Below, in pieces: positions 27,233-36,684 of a DNA stretch of 62,217 nt (its first letter is position 1; each line of letters starts with the position of its first letter). Under the pieces are notes generated by a model. The model was given only the letters and a program-made list of their open reading frames with translations. It ran no database searches and was not told the origin of the DNA. A program made the translations under genes and the position numbers. This DNA is from Caulobacter endophyticus (GTDB lineage Bacteria; Pseudomonadota; Alphaproteobacteria; Caulobacterales; Caulobacteraceae): NCBI RefSeq assembly GCF_003116815.1, contig NZ_QDKQ01000074.1, forward strand, positions 1-62,217, given 5' to 3'.

Positions 27233-27997
27233 ATGACTCTCCCCGCTAACCGCACCGGCCTGATCGCCAAGAAGCTCGGCATGACCCGCTTCTTCGACGA
27301 AGCTGGCCAGCACGTGCCGGTCACCGTCCTGTCGCTCGACGGTTGCCAGGTCGTGGCTCAGCGCACTGTCGAGAAGGACGGTTACACCGCCCTGCAGCTC
27401 GGCGCCGGCGCCAAGAAGCCCAAGAACACCTCGAAGGCCGAGCGCGGCCACTTCGGCAAGAACTCGGTCGAGCCCAAGCGGGTCGTCGCCGAATTCCGCG
27501 TCGATGAAGCTGCTCTGATCGAAGTGGGCGCGGAATTCACCGCCGACCACTACGTCGCCGGCCAGAAGGTCGACATCCAGGGCGTCACCGTCGGTAAGGG
27601 TTTTGCCGGCGCCATGAAGCGCTGGAACTTCGGTGGTCTCCGCGCCACCCACGGTGTCTCGGTCTCGCACCGTTCGCACGGTTCGACCGGTAACCGCCAG
27701 GATCCGGGCCGTACGTTCCCGGGCAAGAAGATGGCTGGTCACCTCGGTCAGGAAACCGTCACCACCCTCAACGTCACCGTCTGGAAGGTGGACGTCGAGC
27801 GCGGCCTGATCCTGGTCAAGGGCGCTGTCCCGGGCCACGAAGGCAGCTACGTGAAGATCCGCGACGCCGTGAAGAAGGCCGCTCCGGCCGATCTGCCGCG
27901 TCCGGGCGCTTTCCGTAAGGCTGGCGAGGCTGCTCCGGCTGCTGAAACCCCCGCTGAAGAGGCCCCCGCGGCGACGACCGAAGAGGGCGAAGGCTAA
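27233..27997 (+). CDS. rplC: 50S ribosomal protein L3
   Basis: L3 of 254 residues, an early-assembly protein near the 3' end of 23S rRNA. It shows the conserved HGSTGNRQDPGRTFPGKKM loop with the methylatable Gln region. The last 30 or so residues form an acidic, Ala/Glu-rich tail (for example AAETPAEEAPAATTEE) that extends beyond the core fold. AAGGAGG precedes the ATG. Its stop shares a base with the rplD start (TAATG). Confidence 0.97.
   Translation: MTLPANRTGLIAKKLGMTRFFDEAGQHVPVTVLSLDGCQVVAQRTVEKDGYTALQLGAGAKKPKNTSKAERGHFGKNSVEPKRVVAEFRVDEAALIEVGAEFTADHYVAGQKVDIQGVTVGKGFAGAMKRWNFGGLRATHGVSVSHRSHGSTGNRQDPGRTFPGKKMAGHLGQETVTTLNVTVWKVDVERGLILVKGAVPGHEGSYVKIRDAVKKAAPADLPRPGAFRKAGEAAPAAETPAEEAPAATTEEGEG

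Positions 27998-28635
27998 TGA
28001 AACTCGACGTCATCAAACTTGACGGCGCCAAGGCCGGTTCCGTGGATCTCGACGACGCCATCTTCGGCATCGAAGACATTCGCGGCGACATCCTGCAGCG
28101 TGTCGTCACCTGGCAGCTGGCCAAGCGCCGCTCGGGCAACCACAAGATTCAGGTTCGTAACGAGGTCTCTCGTACGAGCAAGAAGATGTACAAGCAAAAG
28201 GGCACCGGCGGCGCTCGTCACGGCTCGCGTCGTGCGGCTCAGTTCGTCGGCGGCGCCAAGGCTCACGGCCCGGTCGTCCGCAGCCACGCCTTCGATCTTC
28301 CCAAGAAGATCCGGGCCATGGCTCTGCGTCACGCCCTGTCGTCGAAGGCCAAGGCCGGCTCGCTGGTCGTGCTCGACAGCGCCATTCTGACCGAAGCGAA
28401 GACGGCCGCCCTGCGCGCCAACTTCGACAAGATCGGTCTGAAGAACGCCCTGGTCATCGCCGGTCCGGAAGTGGACGCGAACTTCAAGCTCGCCGCCCGC
28501 AACATTCCGAACGTGGACGTGCTGCCGAACGCCGGCCTGAACGTCTACGACGTGCTGCGTCGTCACACCCTGGTCCTGACCAAGGACGCGGTGGAAGCGA
28601 TCTCGGCCCGTTTCGCTGAGAAGGAAGCCGCGTAA
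27997..28635 (+). CDS. rplD: 50S ribosomal protein L4
   Basis: L4 of 212 residues with the extended tunnel loop (YKQKGTGGARHGSRRAAQFVGG). In enterobacteria L4 represses its own operon through the S10 leader; whether that holds here is unknown. It starts on the last base of the rplC stop and ends the same way onto rplW, indicating coupled translation. Confidence 0.97.
   Translation: MKLDVIKLDGAKAGSVDLDDAIFGIEDIRGDILQRVVTWQLAKRRSGNHKIQVRNEVSRTSKKMYKQKGTGGARHGSRRAAQFVGGAKAHGPVVRSHAFDLPKKIRAMALRHALSSKAKAGSLVVLDSAILTEAKTAALRANFDKIGLKNALVIAGPEVDANFKLAARNIPNVDVLPNAGLNVYDVLRRHTLVLTKDAVEAISARFAEKEAA

Positions 28636-28931
28636 TGGCCGCTACCGCCCGCCACTACGACACGATCCTGTCGCCGGTGATCACCGAAAAGACGACCCTG
28701 CTCAGCGAGCAGAACAAGGTTGTCTTCAAGGTGGCCGCCGATGCGTCGAAGGACGAAATCGCCGCCGCAGTCGAAGAGCTGTTCAAGGTCAAGGTCACCA
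28801 AGGTCAACACCCTGGTCGCCAAGGGCAAGACCAAGCGCTTCCGTGGCATCGTCGGTCGCCGCACCGACGTCAAGAAAGCGATCGTGACCCTGGCCGAAGG
28901 CCAGTCGATCGACATCACGACGGGGCTCTAA
28635..28931 (+). CDS. rplW: 50S ribosomal protein L23
   Basis: L23 of 98 residues at the tunnel exit, docking site for trigger factor and SRP. The family pattern is seen in SPVITEKTTLL, VNTLVAKGKTKRFRG and the C-terminal KKAIVTLAEGQSID. It overlaps the rplD stop by one base. Confidence 0.96.
   Translation: MAATARHYDTILSPVITEKTTLLSEQNKVVFKVAADASKDEIAAAVEELFKVKVTKVNTLVAKGKTKRFRGIVGRRTDVKKAIVTLAEGQSIDITTGL

Positions 28932-28934
28932 GAC

Positions 28935-29771
28935 ATGGCCTTGAAGCACTTTAACCCGACCAGCCCCGGCCAGCGCGGCCTGGTGCTGATCGATCGCAGC
29001 GAGCTCCACAAGGGTCGCCCGGAAAAGAAGCTCGTTGAGGGCCTCTCGAAGTCGGGCGGTCGTGGCGGCAACGGCCGTATCGCCGTTCGCTTCCGCGGCG
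29101 GCGGCGCCAAGCGCCTCTACCGTCTGGTGGATTTCAAGCGTCGTAAGCAAGGCACGGCCACGGTCGTTCGTCTCGAGTACGATCCGAACCGCACCGCGTT
29201 CATCGCCCTGATCAAGTATCAGGACGGCGAGCTGGCCTACATCCTGGCCCCGCAACGCCTCAAGGCCGGCGACGAAGTCATCACCGCCGAGAAGGTCGAC
29301 GTGAAGCCGGGCAACGCCTCGCCGCTGCGTACGCTGCCGATCGGTACGATCATCCACAACGTCGAGCTGAAGCCCGCCAAGGGCGGTCAGATCGCCCGTT
29401 CGGCTGGCGCCTACGCCCAGCTGGTCGGTCGTGACGCCGGCTACGCCCAGATCCGCCTGAACTCGGGCGAGCTGCGCATGGTCCTCGACACCTGCATGGC
29501 CACCGTCGGCGCGGTTTCGAACCCCGACCACATGAACGAAAACCTCGGCAAGGCCGGTCGTGTTCGTCACATGGGTCGTCGCCCGCACGTCCGCGGCGTC
29601 GCCATGAACCCGGTCGACCACCCCCACGGTGGTGGTGAAGGCCGCACCTCGGGCGGTCGCCACCCGGTGACCCCGGCTGGTAAGCCGACCAAGGGCGCCA
29701 AGACCCGCGTCAACAAGGCCACGGACAAGTTCATCATCCGTTCGCGCCACAAAGCGAAGAAGGGCCGCTAA
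28935..29771 (+). CDS. rplB: 50S ribosomal protein L2
   Basis: L2 of 278 residues, needed for subunit joining and peptidyl-transferase assembly. It contains the functional His region NPVDHPHGGGEGR and the usual C-terminal basic tail. It starts three bases after the rplW stop. Confidence 0.97.
   Translation: MALKHFNPTSPGQRGLVLIDRSELHKGRPEKKLVEGLSKSGGRGGNGRIAVRFRGGGAKRLYRLVDFKRRKQGTATVVRLEYDPNRTAFIALIKYQDGELAYILAPQRLKAGDEVITAEKVDVKPGNASPLRTLPIGTIIHNVELKPAKGGQIARSAGAYAQLVGRDAGYAQIRLNSGELRMVLDTCMATVGAVSNPDHMNENLGKAGRVRHMGRRPHVRGVAMNPVDHPHGGGEGRTSGGRHPVTPAGKPTKGAKTRVNKATDKFIIRSRHKAKKGR

Positions 29772-29774
29772 GCC

Positions 29775-30053
29775 ATGACCCGCTCCGTCTGGAAAGGCCC
29801 GTTTGTCGACGGGTACCTCCTGAAGAAGGCCGACGCCGCTCTGTCGTCGGGCCGCAAGGACGTCATCAAGACCTGGTCGCGTCGTTCGACGATCATGCCG
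29901 CAATTCGTCGGCCTGACCTTCGGCGTCCACAACGGCCAGAAGCACGTCCCGGTCTCCGTGTCGGAAGACATGGTCGGCATGAAGTTCGGCGAGTTCGCTC
30001 CCACGCGTAACTTCCCGGGCCACGCCGCCGACAAGAAGGCCAAGAGGAAGTAA
29775..30053 (+). CDS. rpsS: 30S ribosomal protein S19
   Basis: S19 of 92 residues in the 30S head, contacting S13 and the A-site tRNA region. It has TRSVWKGPFVDGYLL and NGQKHVPVSVSEDMVGMKFGEF. It is three bases from rplB and followed almost directly by rplV. Confidence 0.97.
   Translation: MTRSVWKGPFVDGYLLKKADAALSSGRKDVIKTWSRRSTIMPQFVGLTFGVHNGQKHVPVSVSEDMVGMKFGEFAPTRNFPGHAADKKAKRK

Positions 30054-30055
30054 TC

Positions 30056-30435
30056 ATGGCCAAGCAAAAGCAAGCTCGCCGCCTTGAAGGCGTTGAGGCG
30101 ATGGCCAAGGTGCGCACCCTGCGCACCAGCGCCCGCAAGCTGAACCTGGTCGCTCAGTCCATCCGTGGCCTGAACGTCCAGCGCGCTCTGAACGAGCTCG
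30201 AATTCAGCCACAAGCGCATCGCCCAAGACGTCCGCAAGGCGCTGTACTCGGCGATCTCCAACGCCGAGAACAACCACAACCTCGACATCGACTCCCTGGT
30301 CGTGTCCGAGGCCTATGTGGGCAAGAACCTGGTGATGAAGCGCTTCTCGCCCCGCGCCCGCGGTCGTGCGACGCGCGTGGAAAAGCCGTTCTCCGAGATC
30401 ACGATCGTGGTCCGCGAACTGGGTGAGGCCGCCTA

Positions 30436-30436
<1 letters not shown>
30056..30436 (+). CDS. rplV: 50S ribosomal protein L22
   Basis: L22 of 126 residues, whose hairpin lines the exit tunnel (macrolide resistance changes fall there). The start codon used here begins MAKQKQARRLEGVEAMAKVRTLR. A second Met at residue 16, nearer the usual family start, is an alternative. The stop overlaps the rpsC start (TAATG). Confidence 0.93.

Positions 30437-31185
<749 letters not shown>

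Positions 31186-31197
31186 GGATAGAGCGCT

Positions 31198-31629
31198 ATG
31201 CTGTCACCGAAGAAAACCAAGTTCCGCAAGCAGTTCAAGGGCCGCATCCACGGCGCCTCGAAGGGCGGCACCCTGCTGAACTTCGGCTCCTACGGCCTCA
31301 AGGCCGTTGAGCCGGAGCGCATCACGGCTCGCCAGATCGAAGCTGCTCGTCGCGCCATCACCCGCCAGATGAAGCGTCAAGGCCGCGTCTGGATCCGCAT
31401 CTTCCCCGACGTGCCGGTCACCGGCAAGCCGGCCGAAGTCCGGATGGGTAAGGGCAAGGGCGCCGTCGACTACTGGGCCGCTCGCGTGGCCCCCGGCCGC
31501 ATCATGTTCGAAATCGACGGCGTGCCGGACGATGTCGCGCGTGAAGCGCTGCGCCTCGGCGCGGCCAAGCTGCCGATCCGCACTCGTGTGGTCACCCGCC
31601 TCGACGCGGGCGTGGCCGTGGAGGCTTGA
31198..31629 (+). CDS. rplP: 50S ribosomal protein L16
   Basis: L16 of 143 residues, lying between the peptidyl-transferase centre and the A-site tRNA. It includes GAVDYWAARVAPGRIMFE and MGKGKGAV. 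The arginine modified by the YcfD oxygenase in E. coli falls in the conserved central region. Confidence 0.96.
   Translation: MLSPKKTKFRKQFKGRIHGASKGGTLLNFGSYGLKAVEPERITARQIEAARRAITRQMKRQGRVWIRIFPDVPVTGKPAEVRMGKGKGAVDYWAARVAPGRIMFEIDGVPDDVAREALRLGAAKLPIRTRVVTRLDAGVAVEA

Positions 31630-31634
31630 GGCTC

Positions 31635-31826
31635 ATGAAGATCGCCGACATCCGGGGCATGACCCCCGATCAACTCGCCGACACCCTGCTGACCCTGAAG
31701 AAGGAGCAGTTCAACCTGCGCTTCCAGGCCGCCACGGGTCAGGTCGAGAAGACCCACCGCGTGAACGAAATCCGCAAGGATATCGCGCGGATCAAGACCG
31801 TGCTGCGCGCCAAGGCCGCGGCGTAA
31635..31826 (+). CDS. rpmC: 50S ribosomal protein L29
   Basis: L29 of 63 residues, a two-helix protein near the tunnel exit (MKIADIRGMTPDQLADTLL). The start at 31635 is chosen by family length. 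An in-frame ATG three codons earlier overlaps the rplP stop and would add MRL. Confidence 0.93.
   Translation: MKIADIRGMTPDQLADTLLTLKKEQFNLRFQAATGQVEKTHRVNEIRKDIARIKTVLRAKAAA

Positions 31827-31836
31827 GGAGAACGAT

Positions 31837-32076
31837 ATGCCCAAGCGTATCCTCGAAGGGGTCGTCGTCTCCGATAAGGGTGACAAGACCGTGGTGGTGA
31901 AGGTGGAACGTACCATCGTTCACCCCCTTCTGAAGAAGATCGTGCGCCGCTCTAAGAAGTACCACGCGCACGACGAAGCCAATGTGTACAAGACGGGCGA
32001 AACCATTCGCATCGTCGAGTGCGCTCCGAAGTCCAAGCTGAAGACCTGGGAAGCACTTCCCAAGGCTTCGGCCTAA
31837..32076 (+). CDS. rpsQ: 30S ribosomal protein S17
   Basis: S17 of 79 residues, an OB-fold protein that binds the 5' domain of 16S rRNA. It contains GVVVSDKGDKTVVVKVER and the YHAHDE block. AAGGAG precedes the start. 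Confidence 0.96.
   Translation: MPKRILEGVVVSDKGDKTVVVKVERTIVHPLLKKIVRRSKKYHAHDEANVYKTGETIRIVECAPKSKLKTWEALPKASA

Positions 32077-32094
32077 GTCTGGAAGGTCTAAACC

Positions 32095-32463
32095 ATGATC
32101 CAGATGCAAACTAACCTGGACGTCGCCGACAACTCTGGCGCTCGCCGGGTCATGTGCATCAAGGTGTTGGGCGGCGCTGGCCGTCGCTACGCCAGCGTTG
32201 GCGACGTCATCGTCGTCTCCGTCAAGGAAGCCATCCCGCGCGGTCGCGTGAAGAAGGGCGACGTTCTGCGCGCCGTCGTGGTTCGCGTGAACCAGGGCCT
32301 GAAGCGCAAAGACGGTTCGATGATCCGCTTCGACAAGAACGCGGCCGTCATCGTCAACAAGCAGAGCGAGCCGGTCGGCACGCGGATCTTCGGCCCGGTT
32401 CCCCGCGAACTGCGCGCCAAGAACCACATGAAGATCATCTCCCTCGCGCCGGAGGTGCTGTAA
32095..32463 (+). CDS. rplN: 50S ribosomal protein L14
   Basis: L14 of 122 residues, the invariant length, starting MIQMQTNLDVADNSGARRV. 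It forms an inter-subunit bridge and is the docking site of RsfS. The last base of its stop is the first base of the rplX start. Confidence 0.97.
   Translation: MIQMQTNLDVADNSGARRVMCIKVLGGAGRRYASVGDVIVVSVKEAIPRGRVKKGDVLRAVVVRVNQGLKRKDGSMIRFDKNAAVIVNKQSEPVGTRIFGPVPRELRAKNHMKIISLAPEVL

Positions 32464-32777
32464 TGGCTGCTAAGATCAAGAAGGGCGACCGCGTCGTCGT
32501 TCTCGCCGGCAAGGACAAGGGCAAGCAAGGCGCTGTGACCCAAGTCCTGCCGAAGGAAAACCGGGTTGTCGTGGAGGGCGTGAACATGGTCGCCCGCCAC
32601 ACCAAGCCGACCCAGGCCGACCCCCAGGGCGGCATCAAGCACAAGGAAGCCGCGCTGCACGTCTCGAACGTCGCCGTCGTGGATTCCAACGGCAAGCCCA
32701 CCCGCGTCGGCTTCAAGATCGAAGGCGACAAGAAGGTGCGCGTCGCCAAGACGACCGGCGAGGTGATCAATGGCTGA
32463..32777 (+). CDS. rplX: 50S ribosomal protein L24
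   Basis: L24 of 104 residues with an N-terminal KOW motif (KGDRVVVLAGKDKGKQGAV). It is an assembly initiator for the large subunit. It is coupled on both sides: it starts on the rplN stop and its last eight bases overlap rplE. Confidence 0.97.
   Translation: MAAKIKKGDRVVVLAGKDKGKQGAVTQVLPKENRVVVEGVNMVARHTKPTQADPQGGIKHKEAALHVSNVAVVDSNGKPTRVGFKIEGDKKVRVAKTTGEVING

Positions 32778-33327
32778 TCAAGCTTACGAGCCCCGGCTGA
32801 AGACCGTCTATCGCGAGCGCATCCGCGCCGCGATGAAGGAGCAGTTCGGCTACACCAACGAGATGCAGATCCCCAAGCTGGACAAGATCGTCCTGAACAT
32901 GGGTATCGGCGAAGCCGTGGCCGACTCCAAGAAGGCCCAGCTGGCTCTGAAGGAACTGGAAGCGATCGCCGGCCAAAAGCCCGTCGCGACCCGCGCCCGC
33001 AAGTCCATCGCCGGCTTCAAGCTGCGCGAAGGCATGGTGGTCGGCGCGAAGGTCACCCTTCGCAAGGACCGGATGTTTGAATTCCTCGACCGCCTGGTCA
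33101 CGATCGCGCTGCCGCGCGTGAAGGACTTCCGTGGTCTGAACGGCAAGAGCTTCGACGGCCGTGGCAACTACGCCATGGGCCTGAAGGAGCACCTGGTGTT
33201 CCCGGAAATCAACTATGACCAGATCGAGCAGATCTGGGGCATGGACATCATCGTCTGCACCACTGCGAAGTCCGACCAGGAAGCCAAGGCTCTCCTGAAG
33301 GAATTCCAGTTCCCGTTCGTCAACTAA
32770..33327 (+). CDS. rplE: 50S ribosomal protein L5
   Basis: L5 of 185 residues, binding 5S rRNA and the P-site tRNA elbow. It has KIVLNMGIGEA, GQKPVATRARKSIAGFKLREG and the C-terminal IWGMDIIVCTTA. The start lies inside the last codons of rplX, an 8-base overlap. Confidence 0.97.
   Translation: MADQAYEPRLKTVYRERIRAAMKEQFGYTNEMQIPKLDKIVLNMGIGEAVADSKKAQLALKELEAIAGQKPVATRARKSIAGFKLREGMVVGAKVTLRKDRMFEFLDRLVTIALPRVKDFRGLNGKSFDGRGNYAMGLKEHLVFPEINYDQIEQIWGMDIIVCTTAKSDQEAKALLKEFQFPFVN

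Positions 33328-33350
33328 GAGAGCGGGAAGGGAAAGAAACC

Positions 33351-33656
33351 ATGGCCAAGAAAAGCGCCGTCAACCGCAACGAAGCCGTCAAGGCTCTCGT
33401 CAAGCAATACGCCGAAAAGCGCGCCGCGCTGAAGGCGATCGCCAACGACGAGACCCTGCCGCTCGAGGAACGCTTCGAGGCTCGCCTCAAGCTGGCGAAA
33501 CTGCCCCGCAGCAGCTCGCCCATCCGCATTCGCAACCGCTGCGAAGTCACGGGCCGTCCGCGCGCCTACTACCGCAAGCTTAAGATGAGCCGTCTGGCCC
33601 TCCGCGAACTCGGTTCGCAAGGCCTGATCCCCGGCCTCGTCAAGTCGAGCTGGTGA
33351..33656 (+). CDS. rpsN: 30S ribosomal protein S14 (zinc-free type)
   Basis: S14 of 101 residues, the long form without zinc-binding CxxC motifs; only one cysteine is present, in RNRCEVTGRPRAYYRKL. The C-terminal GLIPGLVKSSW is diagnostic. Confidence 0.97.
   Translation: MAKKSAVNRNEAVKALVKQYAEKRAALKAIANDETLPLEERFEARLKLAKLPRSSSPIRIRNRCEVTGRPRAYYRKLKMSRLALRELGSQGLIPGLVKSSW

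Positions 33657-33666
33657 GGACGATCAG

Positions 33667-34065
33667 ATGTCGATGAACGACCCCCTGAGCGACATGATCG
33701 CTCGCATCAAGAACGCCGCCCTGCGCAAGCGCAACAAGGTCTCGACGCCGGCTTCCAAGCTGCGCGCCCGCGTCCTCGACGTGCTGGCCGACGAGGGCTA
33801 CATCCGCGGCTACTCGCTGGTCGAGAAGCCCGGTGCGTTCCCCGAATTCGAGATCGAGCTCAAGTACTTCGACGGTGAGCCCGTGATCGCCGAGATCAGC
33901 CGCGTGTCCAAGCCTGGCCGTCGCGTCTATTCGTCGATCAAGGACCTCAAGCCGATCAAGAACGGCCTGGGCATCTCGATCCTTTCGACGCCGAAGGGCG
34001 TCATGTCGGACACCGCTGCACGCGACGCTAACGTCGGCGGCGAAGTCCTCTGCCGCGTCTACTAG
33667..34065 (+). CDS. rpsH: 30S ribosomal protein S8
   Basis: S8 of 132 residues, a central-domain assembly protein that in E. coli represses the spc operon. It has DPLSDMIARIKNA and the C-terminal DAARDANVGGEVLCRVY-like end. 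It starts 10 bases after rpsN; both have clear ribosome sites. Confidence 0.96.
   Translation: MSMNDPLSDMIARIKNAALRKRNKVSTPASKLRARVLDVLADEGYIRGYSLVEKPGAFPEFEIELKYFDGEPVIAEISRVSKPGRRVYSSIKDLKPIKNGLGISILSTPKGVMSDTAARDANVGGEVLCRVY

Positions 34066-34083
34066 GCGCGGGAGGGAAAGAGC

Positions 34084-34617
34084 ATGTCACGTATCGGTAA
34101 GAAAGCCGTCGCAATCCCCTCGGGCGTGCAAGTCACGCTCGCGGGTCAGACGGTCACGGTGAAGGGCCCGAAGGGTCAGCTGTCGTGGACGATCGCCGAC
34201 GAAGTCGAAGTCAAGCAAGAGGGCGCTGAGCTCCTGCTGACTCCGCGCGTCGACACCAAGCGCGCCAAGGGCATGTGGGGTCTGTCCCGCACTCTGGTGG
34301 CCAACATGGTGCACGGCGTCACCGCCGGCTTCGAGGAAAGCCTCGAGCTGGTCGGCGTCGGTTACCGCGCCGCCATGAAGGGCACCGCCCTGAGCCTCCA
34401 ACTCGGTTTCAGCCACGACGTGGACGTTGAGGCTCCGGCCGGCGTCACCTTCGCTGTGCCGAAGCAAACCGAAATCAAGATCGCCGGCATCGACAAGCAG
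34501 GCGGTCGGCGAGATTGCCGCGAAGATCCGCCGCATCCGTCCGCCTGAGCCCTACAAGGGCAAGGGCGTGCGCTATGCCGGCGAGAAGGTTCGTCGCAAGG
34601 AAGGCAAGAAGAAGTAA
34084..34617 (+). CDS. rplF: 50S ribosomal protein L6
   Basis: L6 of 177 residues, two tandem RNA-binding folds near the sarcin-ricin loop. It begins MSRIGKKAVAIPSGV, and the C-terminal RRIRPPEPYKGKGVRY signature is intact. Confidence 0.97.
   Translation: MSRIGKKAVAIPSGVQVTLAGQTVTVKGPKGQLSWTIADEVEVKQEGAELLLTPRVDTKRAKGMWGLSRTLVANMVHGVTAGFEESLELVGVGYRAAMKGTALSLQLGFSHDVDVEAPAGVTFAVPKQTEIKIAGIDKQAVGEIAAKIRRIRPPEPYKGKGVRYAGEKVRRKEGKKK

Positions 34618-34620
34618 GCC

Positions 34621-34971
34621 ATGGCGCTCTCTCCTCGTGAATCGGCGGCCAAGCGCGCTCAGCGCAACCGGACCCGCCTCAAGTCGCTGGCCAACGGCCG
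34701 TCCGCGCCTGTCGGTCTTCCGCTCGTCCAAGAACATCTACGCCCAGATCATCGATGATGAACGCGGCGTGACCCTGGCGTCGGCTTCCACTCTGGAAGCC
34801 GAAGGCAAGGGCGCGGATAAGGACGCTGCGGCCGCCGTCGGCAAGCTCGTCGCCGAGCGCGCGATCGAAAAAGGCGTCAAGGACGTCGTCTTCGATCGTG
34901 GCGGCTACATCTTCCACGGACGGGTGAAAGCCCTGGCCGACGCCGCGCGCGAAGCCGGCCTGAACTTCTAA
34621..34971 (+). CDS. rplR: 50S ribosomal protein L18
   Basis: L18 of 116 residues, binding 5S rRNA together with L5 and L25. It contains RLSVFRSSKNIYAQIIDDE and FDRGGYIFHGRVKALADAAR. It starts three bases after rplF. Confidence 0.97.
   Translation: MALSPRESAAKRAQRNRTRLKSLANGRPRLSVFRSSKNIYAQIIDDERGVTLASASTLEAEGKGADKDAAAAVGKLVAERAIEKGVKDVVFDRGGYIFHGRVKALADAAREAGLNF

Positions 34972-34981
34972 GGGAAACACA

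Positions 34982-35587
34982 ATGGCTCGTGGTGACCAAC
35001 AGCGCGGTGAAGGCGGTCAACGCCGTGACCGTCGCGACCGCAACGCCCCCGAAGAGCGGGTCGACAGCGACATCGTCGAAAAGCTCGTCCACATCAACCG
35101 CGTCGCCGCCACCGTTAAGGGCGGCCGTCGCTTCAGCTTCGCTGCTCTGATGGTCGTTGGCGACCAAAAGGGCCGCGTCGGCTTCGGTCATGGCAAGGCG
35201 CGTGAAGTGCCGGAAGCCATCCGCAAGGCGACCGAAGAAGCCAAGAAGACCATGATCCGCGTCCCGCTCCGCGAGTCGCGCACCCTGCACCACGACGGCG
35301 CTGGCCGTTGGGGCGCTGGCAAGGTCATGATGCGCGCTGCCCCTCCCGGCACGGGCGTCATCGCCGGTGGTCCGATGCGCGCGGTTCTCGAAACCCTGGG
35401 CGTCCAGGACGTCGTGGCCAAGTCGACGGGTTCCTCGAACCCGTACAACATGGTTCGCGCCACGTTCGAAGCCCTGAAGGTCCAGTCGTCGCCCCGCCAG
35501 ATCGCCGCCAAGCGCGGCAAGAAGGTTGGCGACATCCTCGGCCGTCGCGCCGACGGCGCTTCGTCGCCGGAAGCCATCGAGGGCTAA
34982..35587 (+). CDS. 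rpsE: 30S ribosomal protein S5
   Basis: S5 of 201 residues, important for decoding accuracy. After a charged Gln/Gly/Arg-rich N-terminal tail of about 25 residues comes the S5 fold with VGDQKGRVGFGHGKAREVP and the GTGVIAGGPMRAVLE block. Confidence 0.97.
   Translation: MARGDQQRGEGGQRRDRRDRNAPEERVDSDIVEKLVHINRVAATVKGGRRFSFAALMVVGDQKGRVGFGHGKAREVPEAIRKATEEAKKTMIRVPLRESRTLHHDGAGRWGAGKVMMRAAPPGTGVIAGGPMRAVLETLGVQDVVAKSTGSSNPYNMVRATFEALKVQSSPRQIAAKRGKKVGDILGRRADGASSPEAIEG

Positions 35588-35590
35588 GTC

Positions 35591-35776
35591 ATGGCTGAAG
35601 CTAAGCAAGTCACGGTCCGCCAAACCGGCAGCCCGATCCGTCGCGAAAAGGACCAGCGCGCCACGCTCGCCGGTCTGGGTCTCAACAAGCTGGGCCGCGT
35701 GTCCACGCTGGAAGACACCCCGTCGGTCCGCGGCATGATCCGCAAGGTCGCGCACCTGCTGGAAATCGTCGAGTAA
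35591..35776 (+). CDS. rpmD: 50S ribosomal protein L30
   Basis: L30 of 61 residues with TVRQTGSPIRREKDQRATLAG and the GLNKLGR helix. It ends the first transcription block of the spc genes: a strong hairpin with a T-rich tail follows. Confidence 0.96.
   Translation: MAEAKQVTVRQTGSPIRREKDQRATLAGLGLNKLGRVSTLEDTPSVRGMIRKVAHLLEIVE

Positions 35777-35801
35777 GTCTGTTACACGACGACCCAAGAT
35801 C

Positions 35802-35835
35802 GCCACCCCGGTGAAAGCCGGGGTGGCTTTCGTTT
35802..35835 (+). terminator. Rho-independent terminator between rpmD and rplO
   Basis: A perfect 10-bp stem, GCCACCCCGG (35802-35811) with CCGGGGTGGC (35818-35827), has a 6-base loop and then TTTCGTTT. It interrupts what is usually a continuous spc operon. 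Confidence 0.85.

Positions 35836-35904
35836 GAAGTTTCTATCGTTTCCAAAGCCGAGTCTGGCCGCCGGCCAGGCGCAGATCTCCAAGGAGAGGC
35901 ACAT

Positions 35905-36390
35905 ATGACCAAGCTGAACGAACTGGCTCCGGCTCCCGGCTCCACCAAGGGCCGCATGCGCGTCGGTCGCGGCCCGGGTTCGGGCAAGGGCAAGACCGCC
36001 GGTCGCGGTGTGAAGGGCCAGAAGGCGCGCTCGGGCGTCGCCATCAACGGCTTCGAAGGCGGTCAGATGCCGCTGCACATGCGCATGCCGAAGCGCGGCT
36101 TCAACAACCCCTTCCGCCTGCAGTTCGCCGAAGTGAACCTGTGGCGCCTGGAGCAGGCCGTCGAAGCCGGCAAGCTGAAGGCCGGCGCTGACGTCAGCGT
36201 CGCCGACCTGGTCGCCGCCGGCGTCATCCGTCGCGAGCTCGACGGCGTGAAGTTGCTGGGCAAGGGCGAAATCAAGTCGGCCCTGAAGCTGACCGTCTAC
36301 TCGGCCACCGAAGCCGCCATCAAGGCCGTCGAGGCCGCTGGTGGTTCGGTCACCGTGACCAAGAAGGCCAAGGCTGAAGCCGAAGCCTAA
35905..36390 (+). CDS. rplO: 50S ribosomal protein L15
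   Basis: L15 of 161 residues with the Gly-rich N-terminal extension (GRGPGSGKGKTAGRGVKGQKAR) that threads into 23S rRNA. AAGGAG lies before the ATG. A small hairpin CTGGCC-GCC-GGCCAG (35864-35878) sits in its 5' leader. Hairpins on both sides make it a nearly isolated unit. Confidence 0.96.
   Translation: MTKLNELAPAPGSTKGRMRVGRGPGSGKGKTAGRGVKGQKARSGVAINGFEGGQMPLHMRMPKRGFNNPFRLQFAEVNLWRLEQAVEAGKLKAGADVSVADLVAAGVIRRELDGVKLLGKGEIKSALKLTVYSATEAAIKAVEAAGGSVTVTKKAKAEAEA

Positions 36391-36399
36391 GACCACAGT

Positions 36400-36502
36400 G
36401 TCATCCCGAGCCGCCCTGGATTTCTGATCCAGGCCGGCGCGGGAGCCGGGCAGGGTAGGGGCCTTTGCGCACCAGCTCGCCATAAAGCCCCATCGGGATG
36501 AC
36400..36502. repeat. Intergenic element with 10-bp inverted ends
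   Basis: GTCATCCCGA (36400-36409) and TCGGGATGAC (36493-36502) are exact inverse copies bracketing about 83 bases, which include a smaller CCTGGATTTCTGATCCAGG dyad. This looks like a dispersed palindromic repeat inserted between rplO and secY; copy number elsewhere was not tested. Confidence 0.5.

Positions 36503-36510
36503 GTTCTTTC

Positions 36511-36540
36511 GAGGCTCGCCGTGACATCACGGCGAGCCTC
36511..36540 (+). terminator. Long perfect hairpin between rplO and secY
   Basis: GAGGCTCGCCGTGA (36511-36524) and TCACGGCGAGCCTC (36527-36540) form a 13- to 14-bp stem with almost no loop. There is no T-tract after it on the plus strand. On the minus strand it is followed by AAAG. Confidence 0.55.

Positions 36541-36684
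36541 ACCTATGTGTGGCTCCGCACTGGGGCCTAAGCCACGAGCGTCGGCGATTCCGTCGATCTC
36601 CGGCCAGGCCCCGTACAATACTTGGAGCGCGCTCCGCCTCGTCGCCTTCGACGATCCGGCCGCGCTCTCGTCGTGGGGAATTGA
36541..36684 (+). promoter_or_regulatory. secY upstream region with candidate -10
   Basis: After the hairpin there are about 145 bases without a gene before secY. TACAAT at 36614-36619 is a good -10, but no good -35 is seen at the proper distance. A separate secY promoter is likely from context only. Confidence 0.3.

Noticed and set aside
35777..35904. A small gene between rpmD and rplO
   Set aside because: Only a terminator, a short hairpin and the rplO ribosome site are present.
36391..36684. tRNA or small RNA gene between rplO and secY
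   Set aside because: The paired segments are simple dyads and do not form a cloverleaf; no anticodon arm or CCA-type acceptor is seen.
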